Positions 8,189 to 16,465 of a DNA stretch of 39,458 bases are shown in pieces (position 1 is the first letter of the stretch; each line of letters opens with the position of its first letter). This DNA is from Gammaproteobacteria bacterium. GTDB taxonomy: Bacteria > Pseudomonadota > Gammaproteobacteria > UBA9214. The position numbers and the translations under genes were made by a program. The stretch is taken from contig JAJDNX010000054.1 in assembly GCA_022340485.1 (NCBI GenBank), positions 1 to 39,458 of the forward strand, given 5' to 3'. A model generated the notes under the pieces. It was not told the DNA's origin, made no database searches, and saw nothing but the letters and a program-made list of their open reading frames with translations.

Positions 8189-8216
8189 TTCATAATACCC
8201 ACAATACCAATATAAT
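8189..8216 (+). promoter_or_regulatory. Candidate promoter of the acyltransferase gene
   Basis: TATAAT at 8211-8216 is a perfect -10 box. TTCATA at 8189-8194 lies 16 bases upstream and is a weak -35 box. Transcription would start near 8223, about 84 bases before the GTG start at 8307. The -10 box is inside a perfect inverted repeat (8210-8228), so a bound protein would block it. Confidence 0.4.
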
Positions 8217-8228
8217 TAGCAATTATAT
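8210..8228. repeat. Perfect 8-bp dyad overlapping the -10 box
   Basis: ATATAATT and AATTATAT are perfect inverted copies around the 3-base centre AGC. The left arm contains the candidate TATAAT box. The placement is typical of an operator, but AT-rich sequence makes chance dyads more likely. Confidence 0.45.
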
Positions 8229-8240
8229 GCGTTTATTCTA

Positions 8241-8268
8241 CACATGTTATAGAAATACTATATATGTG
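8241..8268. repeat. Imperfect dyad downstream of the candidate start point
   Basis: CACATGTTATAG and CTATATATGTG are imperfect inverted copies, with matching CACAT/ATGTG ends and TATAG/CTATA inner parts, around a short AT centre. It lies about 20 bases after the likely transcription start and 39 before the GTG. It could be a second operator or a leader hairpin. Confidence 0.4.
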
Positions 8269-8306
8269 GTAAATCAATAGCATAATAAAGCATTTATTTC
8301 ATTAAA

Positions 8307-9233
8307 GTGGATCTATTTAACCATATGCGGCCCACAATAATAAGGTTTGTCTTATATCTTTGTGCCTACTTGCCCTTGCCTGTCCTGCACGCAATCGGGA
8401 TATGCATCGGTTGGGGCCTTTACCTGATTCCGAATCGTTCCCGAGACACGAGTGAGATCAATATCGCTCTGTGCTGGCCGGAACTCTCTCCCCACGAGCA
8501 ACGTACACTGCTCCGCAACAGTCTCAAGGAAACCGGTAAGACCATCATAGAAACCAGCGCCTTGTGGTTGCGGACCGGTGAAAAGGCGCTGCGTTTAATC
8601 AGGCGGGTGGATGGTAACAAACTCGTTGAACGTGCTATCGCTCAAGGCTCTGGCGCTATCCTTGCCACACCACATCTTGGCGCCTGGGAAGCAGCCGGCC
8701 TTTATGCTTCAGCACAATACAAAATCAGCTGCCTGTACCGCCCGCTGAAGATGAAGGAACTGGAGCATCTGGTACGAACTGCACGCAACCGCCTCGGTGG
8801 CAACTATGTACCGGCAACCAGCAAGGGTATCCGCACCCTCTATAGAGATCTGGATCGTGGTGGTGTAGTGGCCATGTTACCGGATCAGGAACCAAAGGCC
8901 GGTACCGGCATTTTTGCACCATTCTTTGGAATATCTGCCTACAGCATGGTATTTCTGGCAAGACTTGCCGCAACAACAGATACACCGATCATCTTTGCGT
9001 GGTGCGAACGACTATCCTGGGGGCGCGGATACCACCTGCACTTCAGAGCAGCACCTGAAGCAGTACGCAGTAGAGACATACACACCGCGGTCACAGCAAT
9101 TAATCAGGCTGTTGAAGACTGTGTACGAGAATGCCCGGAACAGTACCAGTGGAGTTACCGTCGCTTCAAAACTCGCCCGGATAGTGAAGCGTCATTTTAC
9201 AAAAAGAAGCAACCTGCCATTGAAACCGTTTGA
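8307..9233 (+). CDS. Lipid A acyltransferase, LpxL/HtrB family
   Basis: Members transfer secondary acyl chains to Kdo-lipid A on the inner face of the inner membrane. The 308-residue product starts with one membrane helix (about 11-40). It has the catalytic H-x4-E motif in ATPHLGAWEAAG, the CLYRPLK substrate region, and the DQEPKAGTGIFAPFFG block typical of the family. The reading starts at GTG 8307, with an ATG at 8325 as an alternative. Neither has a clear ribosome site. It could be LpxL, LpxM or LpxP, which I cannot separate here. Its stop lies 3 bases from the convergent trkH stop. Confidence 0.88.
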   Translation: MDLFNHMRPTIIRFVLYLCAYLPLPVLHAIGICIGWGLYLIPNRSRDTSEINIALCWPELSPHEQRTLLRNSLKETGKTIIETSALWLRTGEKALRLIRRVDGNKLVERAIAQGSGAILATPHLGAWEAAGLYASAQYKISCLYRPLKMKELEHLVRTARNRLGGNYVPATSKGIRTLYRDLDRGGVVAMLPDQEPKAGTGIFAPFFGISAYSMVFLARLAATTDTPIIFAWCERLSWGRGYHLHFRAAPEAVRSRDIHTAVTAINQAVEDCVRECPEQYQWSYRRFKTRPDSEASFYKKKQPAIETV

Positions 9234-9236
9234 TCG

Positions 9237-10688
9237 CTAGCGTCGCCAGAATGCACGTGTAAACAGAATCATCAGGGTAAAAATCTCCAGCCTGCCGAGC
9301 ATCATGGCGAACGATAATGCCCACTTTGCAGGATCCGTCAGAGCAGTGAAATTCTTCCCCACGCCTGCCAGGCCGGGACCCAGATTATTCATGCACGCGG
9401 CGACAGCCGAAAATGCAGTGATCTGGTCCTCGCCGGTTGCCATCAGGAACAGCATGATGACAACAAAGCTGGCGACGTAAGCAGCAAAAAAACCCCACAC
9501 GGCACTAATAACCCGATCGGGCATTGGCTTGCCGCCGACCTTGACCGGTATCTGCGCATTTGGCCTTATCAGTCGCAAGGTTTCCCGATGCCCCTGTTTG
9601 AGCAGCAACAAGAACCGGATAACTTTCATACCACCACCTGTCGAACCGGCACAGCCACCGATAAAACTCACAAATAACAACATAACCGGCAAAAAACCAG
9701 GCCACTGAAAGTAATCTGCAGTCGTAAACCCGGTCGTGGTCCCGATAGAAACAGCCTGGAACAGTCCTGCATAGAGTGCCTCGTCAACGACTATGAATGT
9801 ATCTGTGTAGTACAGATAACCCACTGTGATAACGGTGACCAGTGCAAGCACCGTCAGATAGGTACGCAACTCGGAATCATGCAGGTAGGCCTTCAGGCTC
9901 AGTGACCGCCAGGCAACAAAATGCAGCGCAAAGTTCATGCCTGCAAACAGCATGAAGACCACTGCAATCATCTCGATACTGGTGCTTTGAAAAAAGCCGA
10001 TGCTTTCATCGTGGGTCGAAAATCCGCCAATCGCAATGGTAGAAAAACTATGGCCAATGGCATCAAAACCACTCATCCCGGCAAGCCAGAAGCACACTGC
10101 ACATACAATGGTCAGCGTCAAATATATGTACCAAAGTGCTTTTGCCGTCTCGGTAATACGCGGCGTCAACTTGGTATCTTTCAGGGGCCCCGGGGTTTCA
10201 GCACGGTACAATTGCATACCGCCCACACCAAGCATTGGCATAATGGCAACGGCCAGAACGATAATACCCATCCCACCCAGCCACTGCAGTTGCTGGCGAT
10301 AATACAACACTGACTCAGGAAGATTATCCAGTGCTGTGAGAACGGTAGCACCAGTGGTTGTCAACCCGGAAAAAGACTCGAATACGGCATCCGTAATCGA
10401 CATCTCCGGCTGGATAGACATTGCAAACGGCAAGGCACCTGCAAGACCCAGCACCAGCCAGAACAACACGACAATCAAAAAGCCGTCCCGCACACGGAGT
10501 TCATCCTTGAAACGCCTTGCAGGTAGCCACATGAGGCAACCCAGCACCAGCAGCGCAAACATGCCGTCCAGGAATACAACCATCTGTCCGTCATTGTAAA
10601 GCCAGGAAACGACGACAGGCGGCAACAGCGTAAGGCTGAACATCATCAGCAGTAAGCCAAGCAGTCGTTGAATAGACAGCAGGTGCAA
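9237..10688 (-). CDS. trkH: Trk potassium uptake membrane subunit TrkH
   Basis: TrkH is the potassium-translocating membrane subunit of the Trk system. The 483-residue product has four pore repeats with selectivity loops SGLTTTGATV, STIAIGGFSTHDES, GTTTGFTTADY and MNNLGPGLAGVG, and many hydrophobic helices. The start is TTG. An in-frame stop lies two codons upstream, and the start MHLLSIQRLLGLL fits the family N-terminus, so the TTG is well supported. trkA ends 58 bases upstream, so the two probably share a transcript. Confidence 0.96.
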   Translation of the reverse strand: MHLLSIQRLLGLLLMMFSLTLLPPVVVSWLYNDGQMVVFLDGMFALLVLGCLMWLPARRFKDELRVRDGFLIVVLFWLVLGLAGALPFAMSIQPEMSITDAVFESFSGLTTTGATVLTALDNLPESVLYYRQQLQWLGGMGIIVLAVAIMPMLGVGGMQLYRAETPGPLKDTKLTPRITETAKALWYIYLTLTIVCAVCFWLAGMSGFDAIGHSFSTIAIGGFSTHDESIGFFQSTSIEMIAVVFMLFAGMNFALHFVAWRSLSLKAYLHDSELRTYLTVLALVTVITVGYLYYTDTFIVVDEALYAGLFQAVSIGTTTGFTTADYFQWPGFLPVMLLFVSFIGGCAGSTGGGMKVIRFLLLLKQGHRETLRLIRPNAQIPVKVGGKPMPDRVISAVWGFFAAYVASFVVIMLFLMATGEDQITAFSAVAACMNNLGPGLAGVGKNFTALTDPAKWALSFAMMLGRLEIFTLMILFTRAFWRR

Positions 10689-10746
10689 GGGTCAACCACC
10701 TGACGCAAGCAGCGACATGAGCACATCTGCGTTGCCAGCAGACATA

Positions 10747-12120
10747 TCAGAAAAAGGTAACTCCGACCTGGAACAAACGTTCAACTTCCTGAATACATTT
10801 CTTGTCAGCAAGGAACAAAATCACGTGATCATCAGTCTCGATCACTGTGTCGTGATGAGCAATAATGACCTCTTCACCGCGTACGACAGCACCAATCGTT
10901 GTACCTTTCGGCAACTTGATTTCATCAATGGACCTTCCTACTACCTTCGAACTGCCACGGTCACCATGAGCAACCGCCTCAATCGCTTCAGCCGCACCGC
11001 GCCGCAATGAATGCACCATGACAACATCGCCACGCCGCACATGTGTCAGCAAGCTGCCTATTGTTGCCTGCTGCGGCGAGATTGCGACATCGATAGTGCC
11101 ACTTTGCACCAAATTAACGTATGAAGCACGGTTAATCAGTGACATGACCTTGCGTGCTCCAAGACGTTTGGCAAGCATTGCTGAAAGTATATTGGCTTCC
11201 TCGTCATTGGTCAGTGCACAGAAGACATCAGTATTCTCTATGTTCTCTTCCAGCAACAACTCTTCATCTGCCGCATCGCCAAGCAGTACGATTGATTTAT
11301 CAAGTGTTTCCGAGAGCATCCGTGCACGCACTTCCTGCCGCTCGACAATCTTGACCTGATAGCGACTCTCGATTGCAGAGGCAAGGCGCATACCGATATT
11401 GCCACCACCTGCCAGCATTACCCTTTTTACCGCCTTGTCCATCTTGCGCAGCTCGCCCATTACAGCACGAATATGCTTGTGAGCAGCGATGAAAAAGACC
11501 TCGTCGTCGGCTTCGATAATGGTGTCACCTTCCGGCGCAATCGGCTTGCCCTGACGGAAAATTGATGCTACACGTGCCTCTATACCCGGCATGTGTTCTT
11601 TCAAGTCGCGTAACTCATGCCCCACCAGCGGACCACCATAGAAGGCATGCACGGCAACCAGCTGTACCTTGCCACCCGCAAAATCTAGCACCTGCAAGGC
11701 ACCGGGGTTTTCAATCAGGCGCTGTATATAGTCCGTCACCAGCTGCTCCGGACTGATAAGCACATCGACCGGCAGTGCTTCCTGTGCAAACAAGCGCATA
11801 TGGTTCAAATACTCAACCGAACGCACCCGTGCAATTTTCGTAGGTGTGTGAAACAGGGTATATGCGACCTGGCAGGCAATCATGTTGGTTTCGTCGCTAT
11901 TCGTAACAGCGATGATCATGTCGGCATCATCCGCACCCGCCTGCGCCAGCGTTTCCGGATGCGAAGCATGTCCCTTAACAGTACGAATGTCGAGCCGGCC
12001 CTGCAGCTCCTGCAGTGTGGCCGCATCTTCATCAACGACGGTGATATCGTTGGCTTCACTGGCCAGATTGGCTGCGACCGAGGCACCAACCTGACCGGCG
12101 CCCAGGATTATGATTTTCAT
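10747..12120 (-). CDS. trkA: Trk potassium uptake regulatory subunit TrkA
   Basis: TrkA is the cytoplasmic NAD(H)-binding gating ring of the Trk system. The 457-residue product has two RCK units, each with a Rossmann N-half ([16 protein letters not shown] at 1 and [17 protein letters not shown] near 235) and a TrkA_C half. Full length matches the two-unit E. coli form. It lies 56 bases downstream of ntrX and just upstream of trkH. Confidence 0.97.
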   Translation of the reverse strand: MKIIILGAGQVGASVAANLASEANDITVVDEDAATLQELQGRLDIRTVKGHASHPETLAQAGADDADMIIAVTNSDETNMIACQVAYTLFHTPTKIARVRSVEYLNHMRLFAQEALPVDVLISPEQLVTDYIQRLIENPGALQVLDFAGGKVQLVAVHAFYGGPLVGHELRDLKEHMPGIEARVASIFRQGKPIAPEGDTIIEADDEVFFIAAHKHIRAVMGELRKMDKAVKRVMLAGGGNIGMRLASAIESRYQVKIVERQEVRARMLSETLDKSIVLLGDAADEELLLEENIENTDVFCALTNDEEANILSAMLAKRLGARKVMSLINRASYVNLVQSGTIDVAISPQQATIGSLLTHVRRGDVVMVHSLRRGAAEAIEAVAHGDRGSSKVVGRSIDEIKLPKGTTIGAVVRGEEVIIAHHDTVIETDDHVILFLADKKCIQEVERLFQVGVTFF

Positions 12121-12176
12121 GTACTGGTCTTCCCGATTCAGAATTCCTGACAGATGGAAACGAAGTCAGTAAACAT

Positions 12177-13544
12177 CTATTCGTTACCCTTCTTGTGGTC
12201 AATACCAAGGGCGCGCAATTTTCTGTACAGGTGGGTGCGTTCCATACCCACACGCTTGGCAAGTTTGCCAATACTGCCTCCAGATTCCATTAACTGATGC
12301 AGCAAGTAGTCGTGCTCGAATTTTTCTCGTGCCTCGCGTAATGGCAGGTCAAATGGCAAGACAGGTGCAGCAGACTGATCTGATACCGGGTGCGCGCTGA
12401 TCGCCTGTTCAACCTCTGCTACTTCAATCTCTTCACCCGAGCCAAGTATCAGCAGGCGCTGCACCAGGTTCTTCAACTCACGGATATTTCCAGGCCAGTC
12501 ATAGTTACGCAGCCGGTTCTGTGCTGCAACCGTAAAATGCCGGTACGTGAGTCTTTCATGGGTAACCAGGAAATTTATATAGTAATCCAGCAGTTCGTGG
12601 ACATCATCTGCATGCTCACGCAAAGCAGGAATATGCAAAGGCACAACATTCAGGTGATAAAACAGGTCATCTCTGAATCTGCCTGCACTCACTTCATTCT
12701 CCAGGTTACTCTGGGTGGTAGCAATGACTCGCAGATCAACCTCGACATTCTCAATGCCACCCAGCCGTGTAAAGGAATGTGTCTGGAACACACTCAACAG
12801 GCGCGTCTGGGTTTGCAAATCCATATCCGCAATATCACCGATACAAAGTGTGCCACCATTAGCTTGTTCAAGCCGCCCGTAATGAACCGTCTCCCCGTCT
12901 TCCGTGCCAAATAATTCCGCAGCGGAGTTTTCACCTGAAATTGAGCCGACCGCGATCTCGACAAAAGGTCCGTCACGACGGGCACTGTGACTGTGAATAT
13001 AGCGCGCGAAGGTACCTTTGCCGGCTCCCGCCTCTCCGCTAATCAGCACCCAGCTATTGTGTTGTGCGAGTTTCCTTGCCTGTTCGCGCAGTCGCATCAT
13101 TACTGGTGATTTGCCTTGCGGCTCAACAATCGGCTGGGAATGTTCCCGCAGATCCAGGTTTTCACGCTGCAGCCGCTCGCTCTCAAAGGCACGCTCTATC
13201 GTGAGCAATAGCTTGGCCAGTGAAATCGGCTTCTCGATAAAATCATACGCGCCCAGCCGGGTTGCTTCGACTGCGGTCTCCACAGTTCCGTGTCCTGACA
13301 TCATGACAACCGGGCAGGTCAATCCACCGTTTTCTGACCATTCGCGCAACAGGGTGATGCCATCAATATCTTCCATCCAGATATCAAGCAAAATCAGGTC
13401 CGGTCGCCGCAAGCGTCGTGCCTTGCGCGCAGCCTCGCCACCTTCCGCGGTGGCAACAGAGTAGCCCTCATCCTCGAGGACCTCCTGCACCAGATTGCGG
13501 ATATCTGGTTCATCATCAACAACGAGTATGTGTCGACTAGTCAT
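12177..13544 (-). CDS. ntrX: NtrX-like response regulator with a degenerate AAA+ domain
   Basis: The 455-residue product has a receiver domain (1-120; phosphorylated D54 in LILLDIW, K105 in EKP), a sigma-54-activator-type AAA+ domain (about 145-375) and a Fis-type helix-turn-helix (GSIGKLAKRVGMERTHLYRKL). It pairs with ntrY upstream. The AAA+ domain departs from active enhancer-binding proteins. Walker A is GEAGAGKG. The sigma-54 contact motif GAFTGA is absent (FGTEDGETVHYGRLE stands there). Walker B reads LCIGDI in place of LFLDEI. The second arginine-finger position is H297. It probably does not activate sigma-54 and may act as a plain DNA-binding regulator. A TATAAT on the minus strand at 13625-13630 may give it its own promoter. 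Confidence 0.93.
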   Translation of the reverse strand: MTSRHILVVDDEPDIRNLVQEVLEDEGYSVATAEGGEAARKARRLRRPDLILLDIWMEDIDGITLLREWSENGGLTCPVVMMSGHGTVETAVEATRLGAYDFIEKPISLAKLLLTIERAFESERLQRENLDLREHSQPIVEPQGKSPVMMRLREQARKLAQHNSWVLISGEAGAGKGTFARYIHSHSARRDGPFVEIAVGSISGENSAAELFGTEDGETVHYGRLEQANGGTLCIGDIADMDLQTQTRLLSVFQTHSFTRLGGIENVEVDLRVIATTQSNLENEVSAGRFRDDLFYHLNVVPLHIPALREHADDVHELLDYYINFLVTHERLTYRHFTVAAQNRLRNYDWPGNIRELKNLVQRLLILGSGEEIEVAEVEQAISAHPVSDQSAAPVLPFDLPLREAREKFEHDYLLHQLMESGGSIGKLAKRVGMERTHLYRKLRALGIDHKKGNE

Positions 13545-13658
13545 ACACCGTAACCTGCATTCATGAAATCCATGTATATCGACAGTACCACAGCTTGAGC
13601 AAACGGTTGTCCGGCCAGAAACGGATTATAGCCCACCCTGTCTGGCAGGTGTCGCTGC

Positions 13659-15875
13659 TCAGGGTAATGCCTGGCTTTCTGATCTCGATTCGCTTTCGCC
13701 TGATAATAAAAATCGAATCCTGACGAGCGCACCCCCAGCCTGGCTGGATTCGGCACTGATCGTCCCCCCATGCTCCTCTACAATCTTTTTCACTATCGCC
13801 AGCCCCAGCCCGCTTCCCTTGGGTTTTGTTGATACATAGGGCTCGAATATATTTTCCAGAACATCCGGCTTGAAGCCGGGCCCGTTGTCATCTACACAGA
13901 GTTCAATCTGTTTCGATCCTTTCCCCCCGACACGGTTAGTCGCTACAATGATTCGGGCATCAGGCACATCCTTGACCGCCTCCAGCGCATTCTTGATCAG
14001 GTTATGCAACAGCTGACGCAAACGTCCAGCGTCTCCCTCGATAACATCATATTCGGCGTCAAGCTGCTCAATGATCTGAACATCCAGACTGTTGCTTCGG
14101 TAGAGATCCATAACCTCCCGAACGAGACCGTTTAAACTCATCGCCTCCATGCACAGGTTAGGTGCCCTGGCATATTCGCTAAAGGCATTCACCATCTTCT
14201 TCATAGCATCTACCTGATTGACTATGGTATGGGTCGCCCTGTCAAGCACCTCGGCATCCTCGGCATCCATTCGTGACAGATAACGACGCCGTAATCGTTC
14301 CGCGGACAATTGTATGGGTGTTAGCGGATTCTTGATTTCGTGTGCCAGGCGGCGTGCCACTTCACCCCATGCAGCATCACGTTGTGCCTGTATCAGCGTA
14401 GTGACGTCATCAAATACGATGACCAGTCCTCCGGCACGCTTGCCCTTGCCACCCAGCACGGAGCCCCGACACATCAGTACCTGATGGCCACTGGCCCCGA
14501 ACAACGTAATTTCTTCCTCCCAGGAATTATCACCCTCAGTACGGTGTCTAGTGATCGCATCCACAAAGTGATGCAAATGCTCATTTTCTGATGCAAGAAA
14601 CGATAATTCACGGCCAACAAATTGTTTGGAATCTATACCTAGGCTCTTGCTGGCTGTCCGGTTGATGGCACGCACCACTGAATCAGCACTCATGCTGATG
14701 ACTCCCGACGACAGGTTGGCAAGTACCGCTTCCAGATAGGCACGCTGGCCTTCTATCTGCTGCTGCCCACGTATGGTCTGCTCGCGAGACCTGGCGAGGC
14801 GTCGTGTCATCTCGTTGAATGAGCGCACCAGAAAGCCAAGTTCGTCTTCGCTGGCGACCGAGAGACGCTTGCTGTAATCACCCTCAGCAACAGCATGTGT
14901 TGCTTCAGCCAGGTCACGCACCGGTGCAACCAGGCGGCGTGCAGATTGAAACGCGGCCCAGATCGCTGACAGCAAACTCAATACCAGTACGACAGACAGG
15001 GTCAGGCTATAGCTGAATTTCAGTGGCGCTCGCAGGTAGGACAGTTCCTTGTAGCGTGTATAGGCAGACTGAACGTTCTCCGCAAGCATACTGAAGCGCT
15101 CTGACACCTCATACAAAGCCTGCAGGGTGTAGACCTCGTTGTCGGAACGTGAAGACAACACCGGCACCAGCGCACGTGCATACAGGCCACTGTCGCCAAT
15201 GGGATCGAGTCCAATATAATGCTTTCGATTACGCATCAACGTCATCATTTCGCCCGGTGGCTGGTCAGGAATAATATGGGAAATGTCTGAACTGCTGGAG
15301 GCAACAATCCGGCCATCGCCACCAATTAATGTTAACTCGGCTGCACCGCTCCTGACGCGGTGATCGTACAGTGTCAGCGACAGTGTTGCTGGTGCCGCAT
15401 CGGCAAGGTCTTCTGCCATGCGCACGGTGAGATTCAGTAAATCTACGAGCCTGACATCCAGAGCCGCCCTGCTGAGATCAAGCGCATTATCCAGACCTTG
15501 CTCAATCCTCACGTCAAACCAGCTGTCAATGCCACGTTGCAGGAACTGCAGCGAAAAGTAATAAACGACGGACACTGGCACCACGGCAAGAATGACAAAC
15601 ATCACGACCAGCCGACTCGTCATGCGTGCACCTGGAACCTTCATACGCTGTTGACGTACCAGGCTGATGATATTTGCTGCCACTAGTGCCATGAGAAATA
15701 CCAGTGCAGCTGCATTGACCAGCAACAGCACGGAATACATCTGGCCGAATCGTTCAGAGTTATGGGTTGCGCCGCTCAATAGTGACAGTGACACTAGCAA
15801 CAGACCGAATAACGCCAGCATCGGCAGGATGCTGAAACCAGTGCGTTTTATCGTAGCAGCGGCCATTTGTACCAT
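13659..15875 (-). CDS. ntrY: NtrY-like membrane sensor histidine kinase
   Basis: NtrY kinases sense an envelope or redox/nitrogen signal and phosphorylate NtrX. From the ATG at 15875 the product has 738 residues. There are three N-terminal membrane helices, a periplasmic or extracytoplasmic region (about 115-285), a fourth helix (about 290-310), HAMP (about 312-365), a PAS domain (about 375-490), and a HisKA domain with H512 in RLAHEIKNPLTP. The ATPase follows with DNGPGFKPDVLENIFEPYVS and GSGLGLAIVKK. ATG 15866 and TTG 15893 are other possible starts. Its 5' end overlaps the DUF4390 gene. Confidence 0.94.
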   Translation of the reverse strand: MVQMAAATIKRTGFSILPMLALFGLLLVSLSLLSGATHNSERFGQMYSVLLLVNAAALVFLMALVAANIISLVRQQRMKVPGARMTSRLVVMFVILAVVPVSVVYYFSLQFLQRGIDSWFDVRIEQGLDNALDLSRAALDVRLVDLLNLTVRMAEDLADAAPATLSLTLYDHRVRSGAAELTLIGGDGRIVASSSSDISHIIPDQPPGEMMTLMRNRKHYIGLDPIGDSGLYARALVPVLSSRSDNEVYTLQALYEVSERFSMLAENVQSAYTRYKELSYLRAPLKFSYSLTLSVVLVLSLLSAIWAAFQSARRLVAPVRDLAEATHAVAEGDYSKRLSVASEDELGFLVRSFNEMTRRLARSREQTIRGQQQIEGQRAYLEAVLANLSSGVISMSADSVVRAINRTASKSLGIDSKQFVGRELSFLASENEHLHHFVDAITRHRTEGDNSWEEEITLFGASGHQVLMCRGSVLGGKGKRAGGLVIVFDDVTTLIQAQRDAAWGEVARRLAHEIKNPLTPIQLSAERLRRRYLSRMDAEDAEVLDRATHTIVNQVDAMKKMVNAFSEYARAPNLCMEAMSLNGLVREVMDLYRSNSLDVQIIEQLDAEYDVIEGDAGRLRQLLHNLIKNALEAVKDVPDARIIVATNRVGGKGSKQIELCVDDNGPGFKPDVLENIFEPYVSTKPKGSGLGLAIVKKIVEEHGGTISAESSQAGGALVRIRFLLSGESESRSESQALP

Positions 15876-16465
15876 TTGCTCACCATGCTCCAATCCGAGG
15901 ACACGTAAGCCAGTAAACGCACCGGTGTTGGCAGCGATTCAACATCCAGACTGCCTCTGAGCCGGATGCTGTATTTTGGACCCCGGTCCAGCGACTGGTC
16001 GGTTAAGAGCAAATTTCTGATTTTACCTGCTGCCCGTAATGCATCATCCAGGCGACGATAGTTGCCCTGTGTACCAGCATTGAGGTCCTTGACCTGATAA
16101 CTTTGGCTAAGGGCATGGTATTGCAGTGAGCGGCGTTCGGTTATCTCGATTTCAACGGAATCCCACAGCCAGGTATGTGTCTCAACAACCTGCACCTGCA
16201 GCTCAAATACCAGCGGAATGGCGCTTTGCACGGCTTCCTCGGCACCCGAACTCAAGTCAATGGAGAACTGTGCTTCCAGGTAATCTTTACCATCGCTTCG
16301 CCAGGTGTGTGCATCCTCGAGCTTGACTGTTCCGGGATGTCCTGCACAAACCTGTGTCGGAAAATAGCAGATTGCTGACAGCAACAGCAGAACTACCCGA
16401 CAGCGGAATAAACCGGTGACAGAGGATATCGAAAAAGAAATTGTTAACCGAGCTTGCGCAAACAT
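15848..16465 (-). CDS. DUF4390 protein, exported
   Basis: The 205-residue product matches the DUF4390 family, whose function is not known and whose gene usually precedes an ntrY homologue. An N-terminal hydrophobic stretch (RVVLLLLSAICYFPTQVCA, ending near residue 42) looks like a signal peptide with cleavage after VCA. The rest is polar and beta-rich in appearance, with ARRL-free spacing and a tryptophan-rich C-terminus (SDWSMVSKWYKWPLL). It overlaps the rsmB 3' end by 22 bases and the ntrY start by 28, so it is probably translated in step with both. An envelope role linked to NtrY sensing is an inference. Confidence 0.85.
   Translation of the reverse strand: MFAQARLTISFSISSVTGLFRCRVVLLLLSAICYFPTQVCAGHPGTVKLEDAHTWRSDGKDYLEAQFSIDLSSGAEEAVQSAIPLVFELQVQVVETHTWLWDSVEIEITERRSLQYHALSQSYQVKDLNAGTQGNYRRLDDALRAAGKIRNLLLTDQSLDRGPKYSIRLRGSLDVESLPTPVRLLAYVSSDWSMVSKWYKWPLLR

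Larger units (their letters stand above)
7982..8306. other. AT-rich divergent intergenic region
   Basis: This 325-base gap separates the minus-strand rhodanese gene from the plus-strand acyltransferase gene and must hold both upstream regions. I see no gene in it. The right-hand half is strongly AT-rich and contains a perfect TATAAT box and two dyads (8210-8228 and 8241-8268). Near 8049-8062 a short CATCT/AGATG dyad sits upstream of the rhodanese gene. Confidence 0.6.
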
